Shown here: positions 1 through 6,821 of the stretch, piece after piece
Layout of the letters: every line of letters starts with the position of its first letter
Position numbering within the stretch: position 1 is the stretch's first letter
Assembly: GCA_947177035.1 (NCBI GenBank)
Contig: CAMWSS010000021.1
Location: 1-43,731 of the forward strand
Direction: 5' to 3'
DNA: 43,731 bases
Origin: an uncultured Porphyromonadaceae bacterium
Lineage (GTDB): Bacteria > Bacteroidota > Bacteroidia > Bacteroidales > Muribaculaceae
The notes under the pieces: generated by a model
Told to the model about the DNA's origin: nothing
Seen by the model: only the letters and a program-made list of their open reading frames with translations
The model's database searches: none
Made by a program: the position numbers and the translations under genes

Positions 1-98
1 TTTCGTCCCTCTTTCTGAAGTGACACAAGACGCGAATCCTCAAGCAAGGCTATTGACACCTCGCCGGGCTGCACGTCGACTATCAGTTCACTTTTCAT
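1..98 (-). CDS. rng: Ribonuclease E/G, N-terminal fragment (cut by window edge)
   Basis: Reading the minus strand from an ATG at 98 gives about 32 residues beginning MKSELIVDVQPGEVSIALLE and running off the window edge. This opening (acidic, 'VDVQ', 'IALLED') matches what I recall as the N-terminus of Bacteroidetes RNase E/G proteins, endonucleases that trim rRNA precursors and start mRNA decay. HU and a small basic protein lie just upstream on the same strand, an order I associate with rng in Bacteroidales. Only the extreme N-terminus is visible, so no S1 or catalytic domain can be checked. The call rests on the opening motif and gene order. Confidence 0.75.
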   Translation of the reverse strand, partial: MKSELIVDVQPGEVSIALLEDSRLVSLQKEGR

Positions 99-143
99 TT
101 ACGTGGATTCGGTTAAATATTAGAGTTTGTAGAAAAAAGAAAT

Positions 144-208
144 AGAACAAACTTTCGCCCGGTTGTATTTCAGCCAATTCGCCTTTCCCCGACTCAAAAG
201 TTTGTTCT
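144..208. repeat. 12-bp perfect inverted repeat in the RNase E/G leader
   Basis: Arms at 144-155 (AGAACAAACTTT) and 197-208 (AAAGTTTGTTCT) are exact reverse complements separated by 41 nt. They lie between the small basic protein gene and the rng start at 98, so in an rng transcript they would form a long-looped hairpin about 46 nt upstream of the start codon. No T-run follows, so it is not an obvious terminator. The rest of 99-278 shows no gene. Confidence 0.7.
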
Positions 209-278
209 GAATTCTTTTTGTTGTCTTTGTCTGGGCCTTGCCAACGGGTGTGGACCGCCCAGACCGCGTCACTAAAAC

Positions 279-368
279 TTATTTCTTCTTGTGACGATTT
301 TTACGCAAACGCTTTTTGCGCTTGTGAGTAGCCATCTTGTGGCCTTTGCGTTTCTTTCCGCTGGGCAT
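279..368 (-). CDS. 29-residue lysine/arginine-rich protein, bS22/AURKAIP1-COX24-like
   Basis: ATG at 366-368 (minus strand) opens a 29-residue frame ending in TAA at 279-281: it starts MPSGKKRKGHKMATHKRKKR and ends in RKNRHKKK. More than half the residues are Lys, Arg or His. The pattern matches the short COX24_C/AURKAIP1 domain proteins annotated in Bacteroidetes; that family includes mitochondrial mS38 and mycobacterial bS22, which bind the small ribosomal subunit. It sits between HU (67 nt upstream) and rng (180 nt downstream), all on the minus strand, which fits a ribosome- or RNA-related role. Family recognition is from memory of the motif; ribosome binding is an inference. Confidence 0.75.
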   Translation of the reverse strand: MPSGKKRKGHKMATHKRKKRLRKNRHKKK

Positions 369-435
369 GATGTTGAGCTTTAGAGGTTATGATGTGAATG
401 TTATTTGTCTATTGTCGTAAGCAGAGAAGCCGGAA

Positions 436-711
436 TTACTTCTTCACCTCTTCCATAAACGCTTTCGCCGGCTTAAATGCGGGGATTTTGTGTTCAGGAA
501 TGATAATGGTGGTGTTCTTTGAAATGTTTCTGGCGGTTTTTTCAGAACGGGTCTTTATAATAAAGCTGCCGAAGCCGCGCAGATACACATTCTCTCCATT
601 GATCAGAGAGTCCTTGACAACGTCCATGAATTTTTCAATTGTTTCAAGAACATTGGCGCGGTCAATGCCGGTCGTTTTGGCGATTTCGCTGACGATGTCT
701 GCTTTTGTCAT
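436..711 (-). CDS. HU/IHF-family DNA-binding protein
   Basis: The 91-residue protein begins MTKADIVSEIAKTTGIDRAN and has the HU fold pattern: two N-terminal helices, then a beta-arm region with the family signature 'GFGSF' near residue 46 and the proline-containing arm 'IIIPEHKIPAFKPAKAF'. HU proteins are small dimeric nucleoid proteins that bend DNA. Length is normal for the family (90-95). It heads a minus-strand group with the bS22-like gene and rng. Whether it is HU-alpha-like or IHF-like cannot be decided from one copy, so no symbol is given. Confidence 0.95.
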   Translation of the reverse strand: MTKADIVSEIAKTTGIDRANVLETIEKFMDVVKDSLINGENVYLRGFGSFIIKTRSEKTARNISKNTTIIIPEHKIPAFKPAKAFMEEVKK

Positions 712-801
712 GGGTTAATTAATTGAGTTTTACTTATTAATAGTTATTGTTGGGCCACATCGCAGCCCATAATCCTACAGCCTTGCGATGTTTTGCGAGT
801 G

Positions 802-835
802 CAAATATCCGAATTTTTTTTCACATAGCCACAAA
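802..835 (-). promoter_or_regulatory. Possible promoter for the HU gene
   Basis: On the minus strand a TTTG (complement of 832-835) lies 22 nt before GATATTTG (complement of 802-809), a two-mismatch version of the Bacteroidetes -7 box TAnnTTTG. It would give a leader of about 85 nt before HU. The match is imperfect, so this is tentative. The remainder of 712-854 holds no gene that I can see. Confidence 0.35.
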
Positions 836-854
836 AAAGCGCTGAAAAAATTCG

Positions 855-1568
855 CTAATCGGATAAAATATAGCCGATTTGCCCAAGTTCCGCGACTTCA
901 AACGCACCCTCCGGACAAATTTTATCGCCATCCGGAGAAAAGAGCGCGGCATGCCATCCGGCTGCCATCGCGCCGGCAATATCAGTGTCGGGATTATCGC
1001 CGACCATCAGACATGAACCGGCCGGAACTCCGGCCTTGCGCCTTGCATATTCGAATATGCGGCGGTCAGGCTTAGCCACTCCAGCATCATCGCTCAAAAC
1101 CACCGCGTCAACCAGACGGTCAAGCCCACACGTCTGCAACTTGCAATGCTGGACCTGAGTGAATCCGTTGGAAAGAACACCTATTTTATATGAACGCGAA
1201 CGAAGCTCCTCCAAAATCTCTCGCGCACCGGGCAGCAGGCGCGACATGCGGCCGAGGCGGTCAAGGTAATGTCCGTCCAGAAATTCGCCCTCTTCATCGG
1301 CCCTCCGACAGCCGGCCTCGGCCAACGGATGGCGAAAACGGTCGGCCCGCAAAAACGCGCTGTCGATATTTCCGGCGGCAAACTCACGCCACAGCCTGTG
1401 ATTATGCTCCTCATAACGGTCCACCCACTCCTGCTCCGTGGCAAACCAGCGGTCAAAACCGCGCTCATGATAGATCGCGCCCAGCAGCTCACGCGAATTG
1501 CTGCGGAAATCCCACAGAGTGTCGTCAAGATCAAACCACACCCAACTGATGTCATTTAACTGCTTCAT
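855..1568 (-). CDS. HAD-superfamily hydrolase, YjjG-like nucleotidase
   Basis: The 237-residue protein starts MKQLNDISWVWFDLDDTLWD, with HAD motif I 'DLDDT' at about residues 13-17. Motif II is in 'VLSNGF', the lysine of motif III in 'GVAKPDRRIF', and motif IV in 'MVGDNPDTDIAGA'. A helical cap lies between motifs I and II, as in the YjjG group of noncanonical pyrimidine 5'-nucleotidases that clean modified nucleotides from the pool. A longer frame opens upstream at 1724, but I chose the start at 1568: the extension reads into the divergent 4Fe-4S gene and looks nothing like a HAD, and a promoter box sits just upstream of 1568. Substrate is inferred from family resemblance. Confidence 0.85.
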   Translation of the reverse strand: MKQLNDISWVWFDLDDTLWDFRSNSRELLGAIYHERGFDRWFATEQEWVDRYEEHNHRLWREFAAGNIDSAFLRADRFRHPLAEAGCRRADEEGEFLDGHYLDRLGRMSRLLPGAREILEELRSRSYKIGVLSNGFTQVQHCKLQTCGLDRLVDAVVLSDDAGVAKPDRRIFEYARRKAGVPAGSCLMVGDNPDTDIAGAMAAGWHAALFSPDGDKICPEGAFEVAELGQIGYILSD

Positions 1569-1574
1569 ATTCTG

Positions 1575-1608
1575 CAAAATTACGCATTTCCCGCGAAAAA
1601 CCGGCAAA
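1575..1608 (-). promoter_or_regulatory. Promoter for the HAD hydrolase, probably leaderless
   Basis: On the minus strand TTTG (complement of 1605-1608) is followed after 22 nt by TAATTTTG (complement of 1575-1582), matching the Bacteroidetes -33/-7 consensus. Only 6 nt separate the -7 box from the ATG at 1568, so transcription should start within a few bases of the start codon. Confidence 0.7.
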
Positions 1609-1636
1609 ACCGGAGCCAAAACCTGAAAATTATTCG

Positions 1637-1644
1637 TAATTTTG
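1637..1644 (+). promoter_or_regulatory. -7 box for the 4Fe-4S gene, probably leaderless
   Basis: TAATTTTG is an exact TAnnTTTG match and lies 4 nt before the ATG at 1649. No TTTG is seen at the -33 position. If used, it gives an mRNA beginning at or next to the start codon, mirrored by the divergent HAD promoter 55 bp away. Confidence 0.6.
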
Positions 1645-1648
1645 CACC

Positions 1649-2542
1649 ATGAGCTTGATTCTGCGCAACAGAGGCCAGGGACTGTGGATGGTGCTTCGCA
1701 TAACCGCCGAAGCAGCGTCCGCATTTTTCATCACAGCCGCCATAATCGACGCCGGCGTCGGCATGACCCGCATCGGACGCTACCTGCAGACCATCCAGCT
1801 CATCCCCGCCGCATTCGCCCTCAGCCTGTCGACGATCGCCGTCTGGATCGGCCTGACGCTGATCTTCGGCAGGATATACTGCTCGACAGTGTGCCCGCTC
1901 GGCGCGCTGATGGACCTGGCCGCGCGCTCCAGGCCGCAGAAACGGACCTACCGATACTCCAGACCGGCCGAATGGCTCCGCACCCTCTTTTTAGGCATAT
2001 TCCTGATCATGGCCGTGTCTGCCGTCATACCGCGACAATGGATCGAACCGGCCGGAATATACTCCGAAATAATCGCCGGCATACGCTGGCCGCGAATCTC
2101 GCTCGGCACTGCAGCGGCACTGACAGCCGCAGCCGCGGTCACAATCACCGCATGGCGACGCGGACGCCTGATATGCAACACCGTATGCCCGGCCGGAACC
2201 ATCCTCGGAATCATCGCCCGCCACAGCGCCATGCGCATCGACATCAACACCGACCGATGCATCCAGTGCCGCCGGTGCGAACAAGCCTGCAAGGCCGGAT
2301 GCATCGACATGCTGAGCCACACGGCCGACATGAGCCGATGCGTCGTCTGCTTCAACTGCCTGCCCGTGTGTCCGAACGAAGCCATCGCCTACACCACGCG
2401 CCGACACACTCTCTCCATCCCAATGATGCAATCTCTGAAACCAACCCCACAGACCCAGATATGCGACAATACCTCGACTTGCTCTCCGACATCATCGAAA
2501 ACGGAACTGTCAAATCCGACCGCACCGGAACCGGAACCATAA
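1649..2542 (+). CDS. Polytopic membrane 4Fe-4S protein (NapH/NosR-type)
   Basis: The 297-residue protein has about four hydrophobic segments, with cysteine motifs after two of them ('[14 protein letters not shown]' near residue 76, '[10 protein letters not shown]' near 176). Two classic ferredoxin clusters follow ('[11 protein letters not shown]' near 208 and '[16 protein letters not shown]' near 233). This is the NapH/NosR/YccM-type arrangement of membrane iron-sulphur proteins that pass electrons across or along the inner membrane. The last 27 codons overlap the start of thyA in another frame, and the tail there is Ser/Thr/Pro-rich and low-complexity, so it is probably not conserved. Electron donor and acceptor are unknown; no oxidoreductase partner lies alongside. 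Confidence 0.85.
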   Translation: MSLILRNRGQGLWMVLRITAEAASAFFITAAIIDAGVGMTRIGRYLQTIQLIPAAFALSLSTIAVWIGLTLIFGRIYCSTVCPLGALMDLAARSRPQKRTYRYSRPAEWLRTLFLGIFLIMAVSAVIPRQWIEPAGIYSEIIAGIRWPRISLGTAAALTAAAAVTITAWRRGRLICNTVCPAGTILGIIARHSAMRIDINTDRCIQCRRCEQACKAGCIDMLSHTADMSRCVVCFNCLPVCPNEAIAYTTRRHTLSIPMMQSLKPTPQTQICDNTSTCSPTSSKTELSNPTAPEPEP

Positions 2543-3255
2543 GCGTATTCGGCCGCCAGATGCGGTTCGACCTCAGTCAGGGCTTCCCGCTGCTGACCAC
2601 AAAAAAACTCCACCTAAAATCAATAATCCACGAACTGCTCTGGTTCCTGAGCGGCGACACCAACATCAGATACCTGCAAGCCAACGGCGTCAGAATCTGG
2701 AACGAATGGGCCGACGAAAACGGAGACCTCGGACCCGTCTACGGCCACCAGTGGAGATCCTGGCCCGGACGCAACGGCCAGACCATCGACCAGATAGCCG
2801 ACGTGGTCCGACAGATACGCGAAACGCCCGACTCACGGCGAATGATCGTGACCGCATGGAATCCGGCCGACGTCCCGAGCATGGCGCTCCCGCCATGCCA
2901 CGCATTCTTCCAGTTCTACGTGGCCGACGGACGCCTGTCGCTCCAACTATACCAACGGAGTGCCGACACATTCCTCGGCGTCCCGTTCAACATTGCGTCA
3001 TACGCACTGCTGCTGATGATGATGGCCCAGGTCACAGGACTCAAACCCGGCGAATTCATCCACACCCTCGGCGACACCCACCTATACCTCAACCACATCG
3101 ACCAGGCCAGGCTGCAACTCTCACGTCAGCCCGACAAACTGCCGCAGATGCACCTCAACCCCGACGTCAAATCAATCTTCGACTTCAAATTCGAAGATTT
3201 CACCCTCACGGACTACAATCCGCAGCCCCACATAGCCGCCACGGTATCCGTGTGA
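2461..3255 (+). CDS. thyA: Thymidylate synthase
   Basis: Makes dTMP from dUMP using methylene-tetrahydrofolate. From the ATG at 2461 the protein is 264 residues, the length of E. coli ThyA. The opening '[15 protein letters not shown]', the folate/phosphate region '[12 protein letters not shown]' and the active-site '[14 protein letters not shown]' are all present; the nucleophile Cys falls at residue 146, the same position as in E. coli. The frame stays open upstream to 1642, but that part is the shadow of the 4Fe-4S gene. thyA starts inside that gene (82-nt overlap), implying cotranscription. The folA gene often found after thyA in Bacteroidales is absent here. Confidence 0.97.
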   Translation: MRQYLDLLSDIIENGTVKSDRTGTGTISVFGRQMRFDLSQGFPLLTTKKLHLKSIIHELLWFLSGDTNIRYLQANGVRIWNEWADENGDLGPVYGHQWRSWPGRNGQTIDQIADVVRQIRETPDSRRMIVTAWNPADVPSMALPPCHAFFQFYVADGRLSLQLYQRSADTFLGVPFNIASYALLLMMMAQVTGLKPGEFIHTLGDTHLYLNHIDQARLQLSRQPDKLPQMHLNPDVKSIFDFKFEDFTLTDYNPQPHIAATVSV

Positions 3256-3346
3256 CATAGACATCCGCCACAAAGCGCCTCGCCCACCGCAACCGCCGGC
3301 TTTCGCCTCCACCGGCCCGGCAATCGCGACAAATATGTCATAAACA

Positions 3347-3378
3347 TTTGCATATCGTTTCTTTTTTCACTAACTTTG
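3347..3378 (+). promoter_or_regulatory. Promoter for the polysaccharide-export genes
   Basis: TTTG at 3347-3350, 20 nt spacer, TAACTTTG at 3371-3378: an exact fit to the Bacteroidetes primary sigma consensus. It gives a leader of roughly 58 nt before the ATG at 3441 and probably drives the whole 3441-8756 group. Confidence 0.85.
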
Positions 3379-3440
3379 CAGTCGCATATACATTTATCTA
3401 TCATCGCAGTATGCATAATAAACCGATCGGTATTCAAAAT

Positions 3441-4241
3441 ATGAACAAGACACTGCTATGCGCCTTGTTGGCGCTGACAAGCCTTTTGTGCGGATGCGTA
3501 ACGCCGAAAAACATCACATACATGCAAGGGTTTGACGAGGGAATGGCCCAGACCGTTCGCGAAATGACCCGCATGAAAGTACAGCCTGACGACAAACTGT
3601 CGATTATCGTCAGCGCCAAAGACCCCGAACTGGCCCAGGTGTTCAACCTAACCATCGCCCAACTGCGGGCAGGACAAAGCGCCAAGGCAGCCTCCGCCAG
3701 CAACGGACAGACAGCCGCCTTCACCGTGGCTCCCGACGGAACGATCAACTACCCCATCCTCGGCAAACTCCACGTGGCCGGACTTGACCGCGTCGAACTC
3801 GCCTCGGCCATCGAGCAGAGACTGACTGCCGAAAACCTGCTCAAAGACCCCATCGTCATCGTTGAATTCCTCAACGCCACGGTGTCACTGCTCGGCGACG
3901 TAAGCTCACCGGGAGAATACCCCATCGACCGCGACAACATGACAATCCTGCAAGCCCTCGGCAAAGCCGGCGACCTGCAGATCACCGGCATGCGGCAAAA
4001 CGTGCTAGTGGTCCGCGAAGAAAACGGCAAAGACGTTGCCTATCGCCTTGACCTCACCGACACGGAAACCCTGATGACATCACCCGCATTCTACGTCCAG
4101 CAGAACGACGTCATATACGTCGAACCTAACGACACGAAAAAACGCCAGTCCACGGCCAACGGCAACACATTCCTCACCCCCGGATTCTGGCTCTCGATCA
4201 TCTCTTTCCTGACCTCAATGGTGGTTCTTATTCTCCGATAA
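3441..4241 (+). CDS. Wza-like polysaccharide export lipoprotein
   Basis: The 266-residue protein starts with a lipoprotein signal (MNKTLLCALLALTSLLCGC, acylated Cys probably residue 19), followed by a Poly_export domain ('VQPDDKLSIIVSAKDPELAQ', 'FTVAPDGTINYPILGKLHVAG') and an SLBB domain ('VSLLGDVSSPGEYPI'). It ends with a hydrophobic segment near residue 245. The family forms the outer-membrane/periplasmic export channel for capsule or exopolysaccharide. I chose the start at 3441, not the in-frame ATG at 3348, because 3348 lies inside the promoter and only 3441 gives a clean signal peptide. Its partner kinase begins 21 nt downstream. Confidence 0.9.
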   Translation: MNKTLLCALLALTSLLCGCVTPKNITYMQGFDEGMAQTVREMTRMKVQPDDKLSIIVSAKDPELAQVFNLTIAQLRAGQSAKAASASNGQTAAFTVAPDGTINYPILGKLHVAGLDRVELASAIEQRLTAENLLKDPIVIVEFLNATVSLLGDVSSPGEYPIDRDNMTILQALGKAGDLQITGMRQNVLVVREENGKDVAYRLDLTDTETLMTSPAFYVQQNDVIYVEPNDTKKRQSTANGNTFLTPGFWLSIISFLTSMVVLILR

Positions 4242-4262
4242 CCCGAAACCTCTGCAACCGAC

Positions 4263-6659
4263 ATGGCTGAAAACGATAACAAAGACAAATTCAAAAGCGC
4301 AATAATAACCCAGGTACAGATCACCGACGTCCTGACAATGACACTGCGTCGATGGCCCTGGATCCTTCTCTCAGTCCTGCTCTGCGTGGGCGCCGCATGG
4401 CTCTACCTGCAGTTCACTCCGCCGGTCTACACACGCTCCGCATCCATCCTCATCAAAGGCGACATGGCCAACAAAGGCGGTGCATCGTCAGAAATGGACG
4501 TATTCGCAAGCATGGGCCTCGTACCCCCGACCTCAAACATCAACGACGAACTCAACAAACTGCAATCGCCCGACGTGATGCGCGAAGTCGTGCTCAGGCT
4601 CAACCTCAACATGGACTACACCGCCGACGGCACCTGGCACGAAAACGTCCTTTACGGCACCTCACAGCCCGTCACCGCACAATTCATCTCCCTGCTCGAC
4701 TCCGAAGAAGCATCAGCCGAAATCAACATCAGCAAAAACGGAGAAATCACACTCAGCGACCTCACACTCAACGGCAAAGAACTCACCTCTCCCTCCGGAT
4801 CACACCACTTCGGCGACACCATAGCCACCCAGGCCGGATCACTCGTGATCAAAGCCACCCCCTACCACAAAGCCGGATCACACGAATCGGTCAACATCCG
4901 GCAGATGCCGCTGCGCGAAGCTGTCAGCACCTACATGAAAGAATTCTCGGCAATACGCAAAGGCACAAAAGACAACGTGATCGTCCTGACCGTAAACGAC
5001 AAATCCATCCAGCGCGCCGAAGACATCCTCAACACCATCATCGACGTATACTCCGAAAAATGGATGGCCGACCGAAACCAGATCTCCGTATCGACGTCCA
5101 ACTTCATCAACGAACGCCTTGAAGTCATCGAAACCGAACTCGGCAACGTCGACGCCGACATCTCCAACTTCCAGGCCGAAAACCTGATCCCCGACGTACA
5201 CCAGGCCGCCTCGATCTACATGACCGAAACACGCGAAGCCGACGCACAGATCGCCGAACTGAGCAACCGGCAACAGATCGCCCGCCACCTGCGCACATAC
5301 GTCAACGACCTCGAAAACAAATACACCGTACTGCCCGCCAACGTCGGAGTCGAAAACTCGGCCGTCGAAAACCTCATCGGACAATACAACGCCCTGGCAA
5401 TCCAGCGCGAACAATACATCAAAAACAACACCTCGGCAATACACCCCGTGGTAACCGACGTCGAATCCCAGATGGCCGGATTCCGCACCGCCATCATAGC
5501 GACCATCGACGCCCACATCGAAGCGCTCGACACCAACATACGCAACCTCAGAGCCACACAGCGAACTGCCACCGCAAACCTCGCGGCCAACCCCGCACAG
5601 GCCAAATACCTGCTCTCGGTCGAACGCCAGCAGAAGGTCAAAGAATCACTCTACCTGTTCCTGCTCCAGAAACGCGAAGAAAACGAACTGTCACAGGCAT
5701 TCACCGCCTACAACACCGAAGTAATCACCCGACCCTCAGGCAGCCCCCTGCCAACATCTCCCCAAAAAGAATCCCTGCTGCTTGCCGCCTTCGCCATCGG
5801 CCTTGTGCTCCCATTCGGCGTCACATACCTGCTCGAAAGCACCAACAACCGCGTGCGTGGCCGCAAAGACATCGAAGCACTCACAATGCCATTCCTGGGT
5901 GAAATCCCCGAATGCCGTCCGCGCAACAAAAAAGCGCAGACAGACCGCATCGTCGTCAAACAAGGCAAACGCAACGTCATCAACGAAGCCTTCAGAGTGC
6001 TCCGCACAAACCTCGGATTCGTCACCAACCAGGGAAACAACAGCGAATGCAACGTCATCATGATCACCTCATTCAACCCCGGATCAGGCAAGACGTTCAT
6101 CTCCCTCAACCTTGGCACCAGCCTCGCCATCAAAGGCAAACGAGTGCTCATAATCGACGGCGACCTGCGCCGCTGCACCACCTCTTCCTATGTAGACACC
6201 CCGGCCAACGGCCTCAGTGGCTACCTCTCAAACACGATCACCGACATAAACTCCGTGATCATCAAAGACACGATAGCCGAAAACCTTTCGGTGCTCCCCG
6301 TAGGCGCAATCCCGCCGAACCCCACAGAACTGCTGGAAACCGAAAGATTCAGCACTCTCATCTCTAATCTCAAAAAAGATTACGACTACATCCTGATCGA
6401 CTGCCCGCCAGTCGAAATGATGGCCGACGCACAGATCATCAATGCCGTGGCCGACAACACCATCTTTGTCATCCGCGCAGGACTCTTCGTCAGAGCCATG
6501 CTCCCGGAACTCGAACGAATCTACATTGAACGCAAATATCGCAACATGTGCCTTATCCTCAACGCCACACCTGCATCCGAAAGCCACACTTACGGAAAAT
6601 ACGGATATGGATACGGGTATGGTTACGGAAACTACTCCCACTACACCCAGGCCAACTGA
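4263..6659 (+). CDS. Wzc-like polysaccharide co-polymerase and tyrosine autokinase
   Basis: The 798-residue inner-membrane protein has an N-terminal Wzz domain with a first membrane segment near residues 30-50, a long coiled periplasmic region, a second membrane segment near 500-520 and a cytoplasmic BY-kinase domain. In the kinase, Walker A 'SFNPGSGKT' is at about 602-610, Walker A' 'LIIDGDLRR' near 630 and Walker B 'YILIDCPP' near 711. The C-terminus carries eight tyrosines in the last ~22 residues (GYGYGYGYGNYSHY), the usual autophosphorylation cluster. Such proteins control polysaccharide chain length and export together with the Wza-type channel encoded just upstream. Length and architecture are typical. 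Confidence 0.95.
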   Translation: MAENDNKDKFKSAIITQVQITDVLTMTLRRWPWILLSVLLCVGAAWLYLQFTPPVYTRSASILIKGDMANKGGASSEMDVFASMGLVPPTSNINDELNKLQSPDVMREVVLRLNLNMDYTADGTWHENVLYGTSQPVTAQFISLLDSEEASAEINISKNGEITLSDLTLNGKELTSPSGSHHFGDTIATQAGSLVIKATPYHKAGSHESVNIRQMPLREAVSTYMKEFSAIRKGTKDNVIVLTVNDKSIQRAEDILNTIIDVYSEKWMADRNQISVSTSNFINERLEVIETELGNVDADISNFQAENLIPDVHQAASIYMTETREADAQIAELSNRQQIARHLRTYVNDLENKYTVLPANVGVENSAVENLIGQYNALAIQREQYIKNNTSAIHPVVTDVESQMAGFRTAIIATIDAHIEALDTNIRNLRATQRTATANLAANPAQAKYLLSVERQQKVKESLYLFLLQKREENELSQAFTAYNTEVITRPSGSPLPTSPQKESLLLAAFAIGLVLPFGVTYLLESTNNRVRGRKDIEALTMPFLGEIPECRPRNKKAQTDRIVVKQGKRNVINEAFRVLRTNLGFVTNQGNNSECNVIMITSFNPGSGKTFISLNLGTSLAIKGKRVLIIDGDLRRCTTSSYVDTPANGLSGYLSNTITDINSVIIKDTIAENLSVLPVGAIPPNPTELLETERFSTLISNLKKDYDYILIDCPPVEMMADAQIINAVADNTIFVIRAGLFVRAMLPELERIYIERKYRNMCLILNATPASESHTYGKYGYGYGYGYGNYSHYTQAN

Positions 6660-6670
6660 TCGGCCTGGGT
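6645..6670 (+). other. Stem-loop spanning the kinase stop codon
   Basis: ACCCAGGCC (6645-6653) and GGCCTGGGT (6662-6670) form a perfect 9-bp GC-rich stem with an 8-nt loop that contains the TGA stop codon. A T-run does not follow; instead there is a C-tract. It could be a 3' stability or processing element between the kinase and dehydratase messages, or a weak terminator. Confidence 0.5.
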
Positions 6671-6679
6671 GACTCCCCA

Positions 6680-6688
6680 CCCCCCCCC
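6680..6688 (+). repeat. C9 homopolymer tract
   Basis: Nine consecutive C residues lie in the 162-nt gap between the kinase and dehydratase genes. The tract is outside any reading frame. Homopolymers of this length can vary by slippage or be miscounted in assembly. The rest of 6660-6821 shows no gene and no clear promoter. Confidence 0.8.
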
Positions 6689-6821
6689 TTAAAACGCACA
6701 AACACAACATGGATAGGACACAAAACGAACCCGGGGCAGCTTTTATCCCCCACCGCAACCAGGCCAACCGATTCAAGATCAACAACATACAAACGACAAT
6801 TCCTCAACAGAACACTATAAA

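Noticed and set aside
398-718. 106-codon frame opposite HU
   Set aside because: Antisense shadow of a well-recognised HU gene.
1642-2460. Upstream extension of the thyA reading frame, giving 537 residues
   Set aside because: It is an Arg/His/Pro-rich shadow of the 4Fe-4S gene; ThyA from 2461 has the standard length and the active-site Cys at 146.
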